A stretch of 64,000 bases of DNA from Actinomycetota bacterium (GTDB lineage Bacteria > Actinomycetota > Acidimicrobiia > Acidimicrobiales > Ilumatobacteraceae). A program made the translations under genes and the position numbers. Of this stretch, positions 26,967 to 35,487 are shown in pieces. Location of the stretch: contig VGCD01000001.1 of the NCBI GenBank assembly GCA_016870215.1, positions 183,838 through 247,837 on the forward strand, in the 5' to 3' direction. The notes under the pieces are model-generated. The model was not told the origin of the DNA and did no database searches. It saw only the letters and a program-made list of their open reading frames with translations. Within the stretch, counting starts at the first letter, position 1, and the number at the start of each line of letters is the position of its first letter.

Positions 26967-28057
26967 CCTCGTTGGGTCAGACTTCATCGAGACACGCCGA
27001 CTCGTTCGGTGTGTACATCCACATTCCGTTTTGTCACAAGAAGTGTGACTATTGCGCTTTCGCAACATGGGCAGACAAACAGTCGTTGGTTACGGACTAC
27101 ATGACGGCACTACGCACCGACATCGAACGCGTTGTACGCACGGGAATGGCAACGGTCGACACGGTGTTCGTCGGTGGAGGTACTCCAACGATCGTCGACC
27201 CAGACGCACTCGCTGCCTGTATTGAATTGCTACCGCTCGCTGCAGGTGCAGAGATCACGGTTGAATGCAATCCTGATGATGTCACGCTCGAGTTGATGCA
27301 GCGGTACGCGCACGCCGGCGTCAATCGCATCAGCATGGGAGTTCAGTCGATGCGAACGTCGGTGCTTGCGTCGCTCGGCCGCACTCACAATGTCGAGCAT
27401 GTGCAAGTTGCAGTTGCAGCAGTGCGTGATGCCGGTATCGAAGGGTTGAACCTCGATCTCATCTATGGGGCACACGGTGAGACCCTTGATGACTGGTCGC
27501 GCACGCTGAGGGAAGCGGTTGAGTTGTCGCCAACTCACATTTCTGCGTATGCACTCACCGTTGAAGCAGGCACACCCTTGGCGCTTGATGCGGCGCGACA
27601 CCCCGACGATGACGACCTCGCAGACAAGTACATCGTTGCTGATGACATTCTCACCGAAGCTGGGCTCGAAAACTATGAGATCTCCAACTGGGCACTGCCT
27701 GGTTTCGAGTGCCGACACAACATCATCTATTGGACGCAAGGCAACTATCTCGGTGTTGGTTGCGCAGCACACAGTCATGACAATGGTCGTCGGTGGTGGA
27801 ATGTGCGTACGCCAGAGCGATACATCCAAGCCGTCACACGTGATGAGCCCACCGAGGCGGCAGGGGAAACTCTCGACATAGCTACGCGAAAGCGTGAACG
27901 TCTCGAGTTGATGCTGCGGATGCGCGATGGCATCGAAGCACATCACTTGCCGATTAAAGATCTGCAGGGTCTGGTGACGGTACGCAATGGTCGGGCATGT
28001 CTGACCCAACAGGGCCGACTTTTGGCCAACGGAGTGAGCCTCAAAATAATCCCCTGA
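26963..28057 (+). CDS. hemW: radical SAM heme chaperone HemW-like
   Basis: The 364-residue radical SAM protein has the cluster motif CHKKCDYCAF (CxxxCxxC) near residue 24, the VFVGGGTPTIVDP glycine-rich segment, GVNRISMGVQSM and GLNLDLIYGAHGET. Homologues were once called oxygen-independent coproporphyrinogen oxidase, but the CxxxCxxC followed by no fourth HemN cysteine fits HemW, a heme-binding chaperone. GTG 26963 overlaps the bldD stop by 4 nt. The tRNA-Val gene starts 22 bp after its stop. Confidence 0.92.
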   Translation: MTSLGQTSSRHADSFGVYIHIPFCHKKCDYCAFATWADKQSLVTDYMTALRTDIERVVRTGMATVDTVFVGGGTPTIVDPDALAACIELLPLAAGAEITVECNPDDVTLELMQRYAHAGVNRISMGVQSMRTSVLASLGRTHNVEHVQVAVAAVRDAGIEGLNLDLIYGAHGETLDDWSRTLREAVELSPTHISAYALTVEAGTPLALDAARHPDDDDLADKYIVADDILTEAGLENYEISNWALPGFECRHNIIYWTQGNYLGVGCAAHSHDNGRRWWNVRTPERYIQAVTRDEPTEAAGETLDIATRKRERLELMLRMRDGIEAHHLPIKDLQGLVTVRNGRACLTQQGRLLANGVSLKIIP

Positions 28058-28063
28058 TAACCT
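28034..28063 (+). promoter_or_regulatory. putative promoter of tRNA-Val
   Basis: GTGAGC (28034-28039), an 18-bp spacer and TAACCT (28058-28063) overlap the end of hemW. Transcription would begin near 28070, about 10 nt before the mature tRNA. Confidence 0.35.
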
Positions 28064-28079
28064 GAGCAGTCCCTAGTGA

Positions 28080-28156
28080 GGGCGCGTAGCTCAGTTGGTT
28101 AGAGCGCTACCATGACACGGTAGAGGTCCCGGGTTCGAGTCCCGTCGTGCCCACCA
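28080..28156 (+). tRNA. tRNA-Val (GAC)
   Basis: A full cloverleaf is visible: acceptor GGGCGCG (28080-28086) with CGTGCCC (28146-28152), including one G-T pair; D arm GCTC/GAGC; anticodon stem CTACC/GGTAG enclosing the loop ATGACAC, so the anticodon is GAC; T arm with TTCGAGT loop and one C-T mismatch at its base. The CCA end is encoded (28154-28156). A protein-coding ATG begins one base later. Confidence 0.95.
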
Positions 28157-28157
28157 C

Positions 28158-28994
28158 ATGGCAGTTGTGTTGGCGCTTCTCACTGCTGTTGTCTACGGAT
28201 CCGCCGACTTTCTTGGCGGCAAGGCCACTCGTCATGTGTCGGCAATCGGTGTCACGTTCGTCGGGCAGCTTTTTGGAATCGCAGTGCTCGGCATCGCCAC
28301 TCTTGTCTCCGATGTACCGGCTCCGTCAGCGACTGACTGGGCATGGAGTGCACTAGCTGGTGTGTTTGGCTCAAGTGGGTTGGTTGTTTTCTACAAAGCG
28401 ATGAGCTCTGGGCACATGACGGTTGCTGCACCGACGGCTGCAGTGGCTGGGGCGGTGGTTCCTATCGTTGTGGGACTATCGATGGGAGAGCGTCCAAGTG
28501 TCGCGACTCTCGTGGCGATGCCAGTTGCCATCGTAGCTATCGCGCTCATCAGTGACTTACTTGGCCCGGGCCACCATCGTGCGCCCGCACGAACCGTCAT
28601 CCTCGCGGTGCTCGGAGGGTCGCTGTTCGGTTTCGTGTTTGTGGCGCTTCACCAGACGACATCTGACAGTGGTGTGTGGCCGGTATTCATCATGCGCATG
28701 ACATCAATTCCGTATTTGGCGGTGTTGTTGGTGACAACTCGTTCGTCAGTCCGAGGTGTACGAACTCATGTGGCGCCGACTATTGGCTCAGGTTTATTGG
28801 ACAGTCTTGCCAACTGGCTTTATGTGTTGGCCGTGCGCGAAGGATTGCTCTCTGTGGTGTCGGTCGTCGTGAGCTTGTATCCCGGCACCACCATGGCGCT
28901 TGCCGTCGGCGTGGACCGAGAACGAGTCCACCGGTCGCAAGTGTTCGGCGTTGTGTTGGCAGCGATCGCTGTGTGTGTCATCGCGCTCGGCTAA
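28158..28994 (+). CDS. EamA/DMT-superfamily transporter
   Basis: The 278-residue protein has ten hydrophobic segments in two five-helix halves, starting VVLALLTAVVYGSADFLGGKA and with an internal repeat around ARTVILAVLGGSLFGFVFVAL. It belongs to the drug/metabolite transporter fold; substrate unknown. The ATG is one base after the CCA end of tRNA-Val, so any ribosome site would have to lie in the tRNA, and none is visible. Cleavage at the tRNA 3' end would leave an almost leaderless mRNA. ATG or GTG codons further in are inside the first helix, so a later start would damage the protein. Confidence 0.88.
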   Translation: MAVVLALLTAVVYGSADFLGGKATRHVSAIGVTFVGQLFGIAVLGIATLVSDVPAPSATDWAWSALAGVFGSSGLVVFYKAMSSGHMTVAAPTAAVAGAVVPIVVGLSMGERPSVATLVAMPVAIVAIALISDLLGPGHHRAPARTVILAVLGGSLFGFVFVALHQTTSDSGVWPVFIMRMTSIPYLAVLLVTTRSSVRGVRTHVAPTIGSGLLDSLANWLYVLAVREGLLSVVSVVVSLYPGTTMALAVGVDRERVHRSQVFGVVLAAIAVCVIALG

Positions 28995-29008
28995 TTCATC
29001 CGATGGCG

Positions 29009-29014
29009 TAAGGT
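29009..29014 (+). promoter_or_regulatory. putative -10 box of a leaderless small-membrane-protein transcript
   Basis: TAAGGT is followed by 7 nt and GTG 29022; no ribosome site is present. Confidence 0.45.
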
Positions 29015-29021
29015 CAGTTTC

Positions 29022-29279
29022 GTGGAATCACTGGCTATGGCAGCAGCCATCATCATGTTGACCATCATGGTGCTCGGGGTGGTTTCGCTCATCGTCGCGT
29101 TGAAATCACCGCGACGGCGTTGGGTGAAACTGGTTGCCAGTGTCTTTTCGAGTTGTGCAGTTCTTGCGGGTGGATGGATGTTCTTGCTAGAGGTGGGTAT
29201 CGGTGCTCGGTTGATTGGCGCAGCAGTCGCTGCAACGGGTTTGTGGGCGCTTACGCGCATGTGGCTGGGTCGCTTGTGA
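29022..29279 (+). CDS. small membrane protein, unknown function
   Basis: The 85-residue protein has two or three hydrophobic segments (MAAAIIMLTIMVLGVVSLIVAL, ASVFSSCAVLAGGWMFLLEV, LIGAAVAATGLWAL) with a positively charged loop KSPRRRW between the first two. The family is not recognised. It is preceded by a TAAGGT box at the leaderless distance and converges on the MBL gene, with 8 bp between. Size, hydrophobic pattern and its own promoter make it likely to be real. Confidence 0.65.
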   Translation: MESLAMAAAIIMLTIMVLGVVSLIVALKSPRRRWVKLVASVFSSCAVLAGGWMFLLEVGIGARLIGAAVAATGLWALTRMWLGRL

Positions 29280-29287
29280 ACGTCTGA

Positions 29288-30616
29288 TTAGTTTGCGTCT
29301 TTTGTTCGCTTCACAACTGTTTCAGATTCGCGACTAGCCGAACGAAAGATGCCTTTGCTCATCAGTGATGGTTCTGCTTTTCGTCGCATCTCGTAGACCC
29401 GTGCGCGAGCTTCGTGAACATCGGGGTCGCCCGGTGCGGCCCAACCTGCAAAGTCTGCAAGGTGGCACGCAAGTCGAAGGTTGCCAGCATCGGCTAACTC
29501 AACCGCTCGAGCGACGAGCACATCGGCGCCACCAGCGAGATGTGCCAACTCGGTGCCCACCTCTTCGTCACGCGAAGGCTTGAGTCGGGAAGCGGCGCCA
29601 TCCCACCAGCCACCGAACTGACGCCAGGTGTTGCGAACCACGAATTCTGGTTCGTCATACAGCGGTCGCATGTACGGCTTCTGCAACGAAGCATCAGGAA
29701 CCTTGACGGTGTGAACGATGTCAATGAGGTTTGCGCCTTGGTTCATGAGCTGAACCACATCGGTGACGAGTTGTTCGAGCGCAGACGCGATGTCATCGAG
29801 CACCATTGCGATACGAGCTTTTCCTTCGATGGGCAGTCCGTGCGCTGGAAGAAGTAGTTCGGGTCCGACTGCGATCATCTTGCGAAGGGTGGCGGCCCAT
29901 TCGAGCGGCCACCTTTGTACCTTTTGAGGGTTTCCAGCATTGGGGAAATTCCAGATGACAAAGTCACCGCTGGCAAGCCATTTCTTCTCGGGGAACCAGG
30001 TCCACAGGTGATCATCAGTCTCGCCGCGCCCGTGATGAAACTCGAGTCGTTCATCGCCGATGGTGATGCCCTGGAAATCGTCGATGACATCGGTGAGTGG
30101 AGCCACATCAGACGGAAGGAACAATGCGACATCTTTGGTTTTCGGGTGTTCCTTGGAGTCCAGTATCAGCATGTCCAGTTCTCCACGTACGCCACCGAAC
30201 TGTCTCTGATTGATGAATCGATTCCAGTTGTTCGTGAGGCGATAGCGGTCGAATCGATGTTCGACGTGTCGGTGTCCGAACACGCGTGGATCAGCATTGC
30301 CTGACTCTCCGTTCGACGCGATGAATGCGCCGCTTCCACCAACGTGATCAATGTGGCCGTGCGTGTAGACGAGTGAATGGAACGGGTCGGAGCTCCAGGT
30401 ACGCAGACTCTCGACGACTTTTGCACCCGTGTTCGGTGCACTCGTGTCGAAACACACCAGTCCTTCGGGCGACTTCCAAGTAACGACATGGCTGAATGAC
30501 TCGACCATCACCAAGTTGTCGTCCACCTCTGACAACTCATGCGTGACTCGATTGACAGGCTCGTCAGCGACACCAGAGTCGATGATGCGAGTACTCAGTG
30601 CGAGAAGATCAGCCAT
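29288..30616 (-). CDS. metallo-beta-lactamase-fold hydrolase, alkylsulfatase-like
   Basis: The 442-residue protein has the zinc motif THGHIDHVGG, later ligands around HHGRGETDDHLWTW and LLLPAHGLPIEG, and a C-terminal alkylsulfatase dimerisation-type domain (GWWDGAASRLKPS, LAGGADVLVARAVELADAGNLRLACHLADFAGWAAPGDP). This is the SdsA1/BDS1 group that hydrolyses alkyl sulfates such as SDS. The SCP2-like sterol-carrier domain that follows in those enzymes is missing, which explains the shorter length, so activity on long-chain sulfates is uncertain. No signal peptide is seen. It starts 6 bp after the acyl-CoA dehydrogenase stop and is probably in the same operon. Confidence 0.88.
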   Translation of the reverse strand: MADLLALSTRIIDSGVADEPVNRVTHELSEVDDNLVMVESFSHVVTWKSPEGLVCFDTSAPNTGAKVVESLRTWSSDPFHSLVYTHGHIDHVGGSGAFIASNGESGNADPRVFGHRHVEHRFDRYRLTNNWNRFINQRQFGGVRGELDMLILDSKEHPKTKDVALFLPSDVAPLTDVIDDFQGITIGDERLEFHHGRGETDDHLWTWFPEKKWLASGDFVIWNFPNAGNPQKVQRWPLEWAATLRKMIAVGPELLLPAHGLPIEGKARIAMVLDDIASALEQLVTDVVQLMNQGANLIDIVHTVKVPDASLQKPYMRPLYDEPEFVVRNTWRQFGGWWDGAASRLKPSRDEEVGTELAHLAGGADVLVARAVELADAGNLRLACHLADFAGWAAPGDPDVHEARARVYEMRRKAEPSLMSKGIFRSASRESETVVKRTKDAN

Positions 30617-30622
30617 AGTTAT

Positions 30623-31720
30623 CTACTTCGGTAGGCCAAGCACTCGTTCGCCGAGGATGTTTCGCATGATGTTCGATGTGCCACCCATGACGGTGTAGCC
30701 AGGTGCATACAGCATTGTTTGACTGAACTCATTCCAAATGGCAGCAGATGGCCCCATCACCTTCATCGCAAAGTTAGCGACACGTTGTTCATGCTCGGTG
30801 CAAAAACACTTGGTTGCAGCAGAGAAACCAGCCGGAGCCTGACGGAGTACTTCACGCATCACAAGAATGCGACCGATGCGGTATCCCACTTCGAGAGCCG
30901 CGACTTCTTGTCGCACGACTGGGTCGGACGTGTCAGCGAGCTCTCGGGCATACAAATAGAACGCGTGGTTCGACACCAATCGGTCGACACCGCCGCGTTC
31001 GTGTTCAAGTTGGCGCATGGTCTGTTTGAAGGCGGCACCTTGCACACCGACCAAGTTTGCTTTCGGAACTTTGACGTCGGTGTAGAACACTTCGCAGAAG
31101 TGCTGGTTCATGGTCATGTCGCGAATAGGGCGCACGTCGATGCCAGGCGTGTCCATCGGAACGATGATCTCGCTGATTCCGGCATGTGGTGGGCCATCGT
31201 TGCTGGTGCGACAGATCAAGTAGCAATAGTCAGCGTGAGCGCCGAAGCTGGTCCAAATTTTCTGACCATTGATGACCCAGTGATCACCTGCATCGGCTGC
31301 AAAAGTCGTCAATGATGCGAGGTCGCTTCCAGAATTCGGTTCGCTCATGCCGATGCACCACGTGGTGTCGCCAGACAAAATGCCCGGCAAAAACTCGGCT
31401 TGTTGATCTGCGGTGCCGTACTGAATGAGAGCCGGCCCCATCTGCCGATCTCCGAACCAACTCGCTGCAAGTGGGGCGCCGGCGGCGATGAGTTCTTCTC
31501 CGATGATGAGGCGATCAATGGCTGGCCGTCCGCCGCCACCGAATTCCTTTGGCCACGTGAGTCCGATCCATCCGCGCTGGCCGAGTTCGCGGGAGAACTC
31601 TTTAGAAAAGCCATTCATCCACGCGTCGTTGTGTCGGCCATAGCGGACCACGGCATCGCGGGCTACTTCGCGAGCCTCGTCGCGCAGCGCGAGCTGCTCG
31701 GGTGTCCAGGCGAAGTCCAT
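30623..31720 (-). CDS. acyl-CoA dehydrogenase family protein
   Basis: The 365-residue flavoprotein has the acyl-CoA dehydrogenase layout: helical N-terminal domain (DFAWTPEQLALRDEAREVARD), beta domain (CIGMSEPNSGSDLASLTT, VINGQKIWTSFGAHADY) and C-terminal helices (YTVMGGTSNIMRNILGERVLG). The usual C-terminal catalytic Glu position is Gly (MGGTSNI), as in long-chain and isovaleryl enzymes, where the base lies in helix G; Glu239 or Glu241 in QLEHERGG could serve. ATG 31720 gives the standard N-terminus; ATG 31744 would add eight residues. It is divergent from icd, with the shared repeat operator in between. Confidence 0.9.
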   Translation of the reverse strand: MDFAWTPEQLALRDEAREVARDAVVRYGRHNDAWMNGFSKEFSRELGQRGWIGLTWPKEFGGGGRPAIDRLIIGEELIAAGAPLAASWFGDRQMGPALIQYGTADQQAEFLPGILSGDTTWCIGMSEPNSGSDLASLTTFAADAGDHWVINGQKIWTSFGAHADYCYLICRTSNDGPPHAGISEIIVPMDTPGIDVRPIRDMTMNQHFCEVFYTDVKVPKANLVGVQGAAFKQTMRQLEHERGGVDRLVSNHAFYLYARELADTSDPVVRQEVAALEVGYRIGRILVMREVLRQAPAGFSAATKCFCTEHEQRVANFAMKVMGPSAAIWNEFSQTMLYAPGYTVMGGTSNIMRNILGERVLGLPK

Positions 31721-31764
31721 CTCGAGCGATGGTAGAGGGCGCATCTCGTCACTGCGCTACTGTG

Positions 31765-31782
31765 TACAAGTCTGATACAAGT
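31765..31782. promoter_or_regulatory. TACAAGT direct repeat upstream of icd and the acyl-CoA dehydrogenase gene
   Basis: Two perfect TACAAGT units (31765-31771, 31776-31782) lie 11 bp apart, one helical turn. The same arrangement occurs between acnA and the GntR gene at 40891-40908. It lies 42 bp before the icd start and 45 bp before the acyl-CoA dehydrogenase start, so it could regulate either or both. Confidence 0.6.
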
Positions 31783-31823
31783 TGTCTGATTCCGACACAG
31801 CCCTACAAGGTGAGGAGACCCCC

Positions 31824-33041
31824 GTGGCGAAGATCAAAGTTGACAATCCGGTCGTCGAGCTCGACGGCGACGAGATGACGCGCATCATCTGGCAGTTCAT
31901 CAAAGAGCGATTGATCCTTCCGTACCTCGATGTGAACCTCGAGTACTACGACCTTGGTATCGAATACCGCGACCAGACCGATGATCAGGTCACCATCGAT
32001 GCAGCTCACGCCATCTTGAAGCACGGAGTTGGCGTGAAGTGCGCGACCATCACCCCTGACGAGGCGCGCGTCGAAGAGTTCAAGTTGAAGAAGATGTGGA
32101 AGTCACCGAACGGAACAATCCGCAACATCTTGGGCGGCGTCGTCTTCCGCGAACCAATCATTTGCAGCAATATCCCGCGCCTCGTGCCGGGTTGGACCAA
32201 GCCCATCGTCATCGGTCGTCACGCGCACGGCGACCAGTACAAGGCGTCAGACTTCAAGGTGCCGGGTGCAGGAACTGTCACCATCACTTACACGCCATCA
32301 GATGGTGGCGCGCCGGTTGAAATCGAAGTTGCCAAGTTCGGAAAAGACGGCGGCGTTGCGATGGGTATGTACAACTTCAACGACAGCATTCGCGACTTCG
32401 CGCGCGCCTCGTTGCGGTACGGCCTGCAGCGCAATTACCCGGTGTACATGAGCACGAAGAACACGATTCTGAAGGCCTACGACGGTCAGTTCAAGGATCT
32501 CTTTGAAGAGGTGTACGAAAAGGAATTCAAGGCTGACTTCGAGAAGGCTGGCCTCACCTACGAACACCGTCTCATTGACGACATGGTCGCTTGTGCCATG
32601 AAGTGGGAAGGCGGTTACGTCTGGGCGTGCAAGAACTATGACGGCGACGTGCAGTCAGACACCATCGCACAGGGTTTCGGTTCGCTTGGTCTCATGACTT
32701 CGGTGTTGCTCACTCCAGACGGAAGGACCGTCGAGGCTGAGGCAGCGCACGGCACGGTGACACGCCACTACCGCGAGCACCAGAAGGGCAATAAGACCTC
32801 TACTAACCCGATTGCGTCGATCTTTGCGTGGACCCGTGGACTCATCCATCGTGGAAACCTTGACAACAATCCGAAGCTCATCGAGTTTGCTGAGAAGCTC
32901 GAACAAGTGTGCGTCGAGTCTGTCGAAGGTGGCGAGATGACCAAAGACCTTGCAATTCTCATCTCGAAAGACCAGCCGTGGTTGACCACAGAGGATTACC
33001 TCGCTGCTCTCGATCGCCGCTTGCAACAGAAGATGGCGTGA
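31824..33041 (+). CDS. icd: NADP-dependent isocitrate dehydrogenase, eukaryote-like type
   Basis: The 405-residue TCA-cycle enzyme converts isocitrate to 2-oxoglutarate and NADPH. The opening [25 protein letters not shown], the substrate block [13 protein letters not shown], the metal ligands around [13 protein letters not shown] and the NADP-binding [14 protein letters not shown] segment belong to the type found in eukaryotes (IDH1/IDH2) and some bacteria, which are homodimers. GTG 31824 is chosen for the GGTGAGGAG ribosome site ending 7 nt before it; an upstream TTG (31782) would overlap the repeat operator. It is followed 19 bp later by a quinone oxidoreductase. Confidence 0.95.
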   Translation: MAKIKVDNPVVELDGDEMTRIIWQFIKERLILPYLDVNLEYYDLGIEYRDQTDDQVTIDAAHAILKHGVGVKCATITPDEARVEEFKLKKMWKSPNGTIRNILGGVVFREPIICSNIPRLVPGWTKPIVIGRHAHGDQYKASDFKVPGAGTVTITYTPSDGGAPVEIEVAKFGKDGGVAMGMYNFNDSIRDFARASLRYGLQRNYPVYMSTKNTILKAYDGQFKDLFEEVYEKEFKADFEKAGLTYEHRLIDDMVACAMKWEGGYVWACKNYDGDVQSDTIAQGFGSLGLMTSVLLTPDGRTVEAEAAHGTVTRHYREHQKGNKTSTNPIASIFAWTRGLIHRGNLDNNPKLIEFAEKLEQVCVESVEGGEMTKDLAILISKDQPWLTTEDYLAALDRRLQQKMA

Positions 33042-33060
33042 TCGCGCGACAACGACTGTC

Positions 33061-34050
33061 ATGAAAGCGGTCGTCTTACGAAGCCATGGCGGCACCGAGG
33101 TGTTGTCAATCGAAGACGTCGCACCACCGACCCCGGGTGCCGACGAAGTCCTTGTCGACGTTGTTGCCACGGCGATGAACAGGGCAGACCTGCTGCAACG
33201 CATGGGTCTGTATCCAAACCCGTTCCCTGAGGAACTAGAAATTCCTGGTCTCGAATTCTCCGGAGTTGTGCGGGCAGTTGGGGCCCATGTCCGTCGTTGG
33301 AAAGTTGGCGACCATGTGATGGGCATCGTCGCGGGTGGCGGACATGCCGAACAGTTGACCATTCATGAACGTCAAGCGGTTCGGGTGCCCCATGGTGTTG
33401 CACTGCACGATGCCGCTGCTATTCCTGAGGTTTTCTTGACGGCGTGGGATGCACTCGTTGTTCAGGGTGGCCTCGCCTCAGGTCGCTGGGCACTTGTGCA
33501 TGCTGGCGCATCGGGCGTCGGGACAGCGGCGATTCAATTGTGCAAAGCAATCGGGGCCAAGGTTGCTGTCACGTGTTCGACAAGCAAAGTTGAGAGTTGC
33601 CGGGCACTTGGTGCCAACTTGGTGGTCGACTACACAACGAGCAACTTTGTTTCCGCGGTGGCCGAAGCGACAGCAGGCGACGGGGTCGACGTGGTGCTCG
33701 ATGTCATCGGCGGTGACTATGTCGAGAGAAACGTTACTTGCCTGCGCACAAAGGGTCGCATCATTCAGGTCGGAACGATGGCAGGTAAGCCGGTGCCGTT
33801 CAATGTCGGCACACTTCTGTTCAAGCGAGCGAGCATCATAGGAACAGTCCTGCGGGCTCGACCAATCGAAGAGAAAATCGCCATCTCGCAGCAGTTCGAA
33901 GCAGAGGTTGTGCCACTGTTCGACTCGGGTGCGTTGCGACCCGTCATCCATTCACGCTTACCGTTGTCGTCGATTGCCGAGGCGCACATGTTGATGGAAT
34001 CAAATGCAAACATCGGCAAGATCATGCTCGATGTTCAATCTTTGATCTGA
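33061..34050 (+). CDS. zinc-free quinone oxidoreductase (MDR family, PIG3-like)
   Basis: The 329-residue protein is a medium-chain dehydrogenase/reductase without the zinc ligands. Visible parts are the N-terminal MKAVVLRSHGGTEVLSIEDV, the ADLLQRMGLYPNPF segment, the cofactor loop VHAGASGVGTAAIQLCKAIGA and VVLDVIGGDYVERNVTCLRTKGRIIQVG. The family reduces quinones or enones with NADPH. NADPH from the icd gene just upstream could feed it, but this is position only. It converges on gltA; a hairpin lies between the stops. Confidence 0.9.
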   Translation: MKAVVLRSHGGTEVLSIEDVAPPTPGADEVLVDVVATAMNRADLLQRMGLYPNPFPEELEIPGLEFSGVVRAVGAHVRRWKVGDHVMGIVAGGGHAEQLTIHERQAVRVPHGVALHDAAAIPEVFLTAWDALVVQGGLASGRWALVHAGASGVGTAAIQLCKAIGAKVAVTCSTSKVESCRALGANLVVDYTTSNFVSAVAEATAGDGVDVVLDVIGGDYVERNVTCLRTKGRIIQVGTMAGKPVPFNVGTLLFKRASIIGTVLRARPIEEKIAISQQFEAEVVPLFDSGALRPVIHSRLPLSSIAEAHMLMESNANIGKIMLDVQSLI

Positions 34051-34074
34051 CTGTCTCACAGCTATGCGAGACAG
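34051..34074. terminator. bidirectional hairpin between quinone oxidoreductase and gltA
   Basis: CTGTCTC (34051-34057) and GAGACAG (34068-34074) form a perfect 7-bp stem around a 10-nt loop, between two convergent stop codons. There is no U tract, so termination would be weak or need a factor. Confidence 0.55.
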
Positions 34075-34080
34075 AGTGAA

Positions 34081-35349
34081 TTAACGCTTGTTGATTGCGG
34101 TGTAGTCGCGCTCGTCGGGCCCGATGTACCACTGACGCGGGCGGCTGATTTTTTGCTCTTTGTCGCCGAGAAGCTCTTCCATGTGGGCAAGCCAGCCGAC
34201 AGTGCGCGGAATCGCAAACAACACCGTGAACATGTCGACCGGAAATCCGAGCGCTTGATAGATAAGACCTGAGTAGAAGTCCACGTTGGGGTACAACTTG
34301 CGCTTGACGAAATAGTCGTCTTCCAAGGCGACTTCTTCCAACTTCAGTGCGATGTCGAGCAAGGGGTTCTTGCCGGTTACTTCGAAGACGTCGTACGCGG
34401 TCTGCTTGATGATGCGGGCACGTGGGTCGAAGTTCTTGTACACACGGTGGCCGAATCCCATGAGTCGTCCCGAGCCGTTCTTCACGCCCTCGATGAACGA
34501 CGGCACATTCTCGATGCTTCCGATCTCGGACAACATCCGCACGACAGCCTCGTTGGCGCCACCATGCAATGGTCCGTACAGAGCCGATGCAGCTGCAGCA
34601 GTGGAGGTGTAGGGGTCGCTGTTGGCAGAGCTCACGACACGCATCGTGGTGGTGCCGCAATTCTGCTCGTGGTCTGCGTGAAGGATGAAGAGGATGTCCA
34701 TTGCGCGTGCGAGCACAGGGTCGATGGCGTGGTCTTCACCGATACGGAACATCATGTTGAGGAAGTTCTGGGCGTACGGCATCGAGTTGTTGGGCAACAC
34801 GAAGGGCAGGCCCTCGCTGAAGCGATAACACATTGCTGCGATGGTGGGCACCTTGGCGATGAGGCGAAGCACCTGCTTGTCGAAGGACTGCTTGTCGAAG
34901 ATGTCCTTGGCGTCGTCGTAGAAGGTGCCGAGTGCTGCGGTGGCCGACACGAACATGCCCATGGGGTGGGCGTCGTAGTGGAAACCGTCAACGAAGCGCT
35001 TGCGCATGTTCTCGTGAATCATGGTGTGGTGCGTGACGTCGTGGGTCCACTTGGACAATTGATCACCGGTCGGCAACTCGCCGTTCAGAAGCAAGTAAGC
35101 AACTTCAAGAAATGTGGAGTGCTCCGCAAGTTGCTCAATCGGGTAGCCGCGGTATCTCAAGATGCCAGCGTCGCCATCGAGGTACGTGATTGCTGAGGCG
35201 CACGATGCGGTCGAGAGGAATGCGGGGTCGTACAAGAACAGATTCGGGTCAAGTTCCCGAAGTGCCGACGAAGGGAACGTTCCGCCCGTTATGGCTACCG
35301 TGACTTTCTTGCCGGTGCGGTCGTCAATGATGGTGATGGTGTCAGCCAC
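34081..35349 (-). CDS. gltA: citrate synthase
   Basis: The 422-residue enzyme condenses oxaloacetate and acetyl-CoA. It has the N-terminal beta domain (TITIIDDRTGKKVTVAITGG) of hexameric type I enzymes, the RYRGYPIEQLAEHSTFLEVAYLL block, and catalytic-site segments LHADHEQNCGTTT, LYGPLHGGANEAV and GFGHRVYKNFDPRA. GTG 35349 is chosen because AAGGAG lies 5 nt upstream; longer in-frame starts would place that site inside the gene. Together with acnA and icd it gives the window the full oxidative branch from acetyl-CoA to 2-oxoglutarate. Its promoter region has no TACAAGT repeat. Confidence 0.96.
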   Translation of the reverse strand: MADTITIIDDRTGKKVTVAITGGTFPSSALRELDPNLFLYDPAFLSTASCASAITYLDGDAGILRYRGYPIEQLAEHSTFLEVAYLLLNGELPTGDQLSKWTHDVTHHTMIHENMRKRFVDGFHYDAHPMGMFVSATAALGTFYDDAKDIFDKQSFDKQVLRLIAKVPTIAAMCYRFSEGLPFVLPNNSMPYAQNFLNMMFRIGEDHAIDPVLARAMDILFILHADHEQNCGTTTMRVVSSANSDPYTSTAAAASALYGPLHGGANEAVVRMLSEIGSIENVPSFIEGVKNGSGRLMGFGHRVYKNFDPRARIIKQTAYDVFEVTGKNPLLDIALKLEEVALEDDYFVKRKLYPNVDFYSGLIYQALGFPVDMFTVLFAIPRTVGWLAHMEELLGDKEQKISRPRQWYIGPDERDYTAINKR

Positions 35350-35487
35350 TGGGATCTCCTTGTTACTGACTAGGTGTTTGGGGGCTTTCTCCCCCGGGGA
35401 AATCGTAGACAAATCGTGGTCTGGGGACCGTATTTATCGACGACGGCGAGATGTTCGACAGCGCTACCGAGCCCCGATGGAGCGTCG

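Noticed and set aside
28080-28156. tRNA-Val as a pseudogene because of a C-T mismatch at the base of the T stem
   Set aside because: All other stems, the anticodon loop and an encoded CCA are intact; one such mismatch is tolerated.
30623-31720. Acyl-CoA dehydrogenase as catalytically dead because Glu is absent from the C-terminal motif
   Set aside because: Long-chain and isovaleryl types have the base in helix G, and a Glu is present there.
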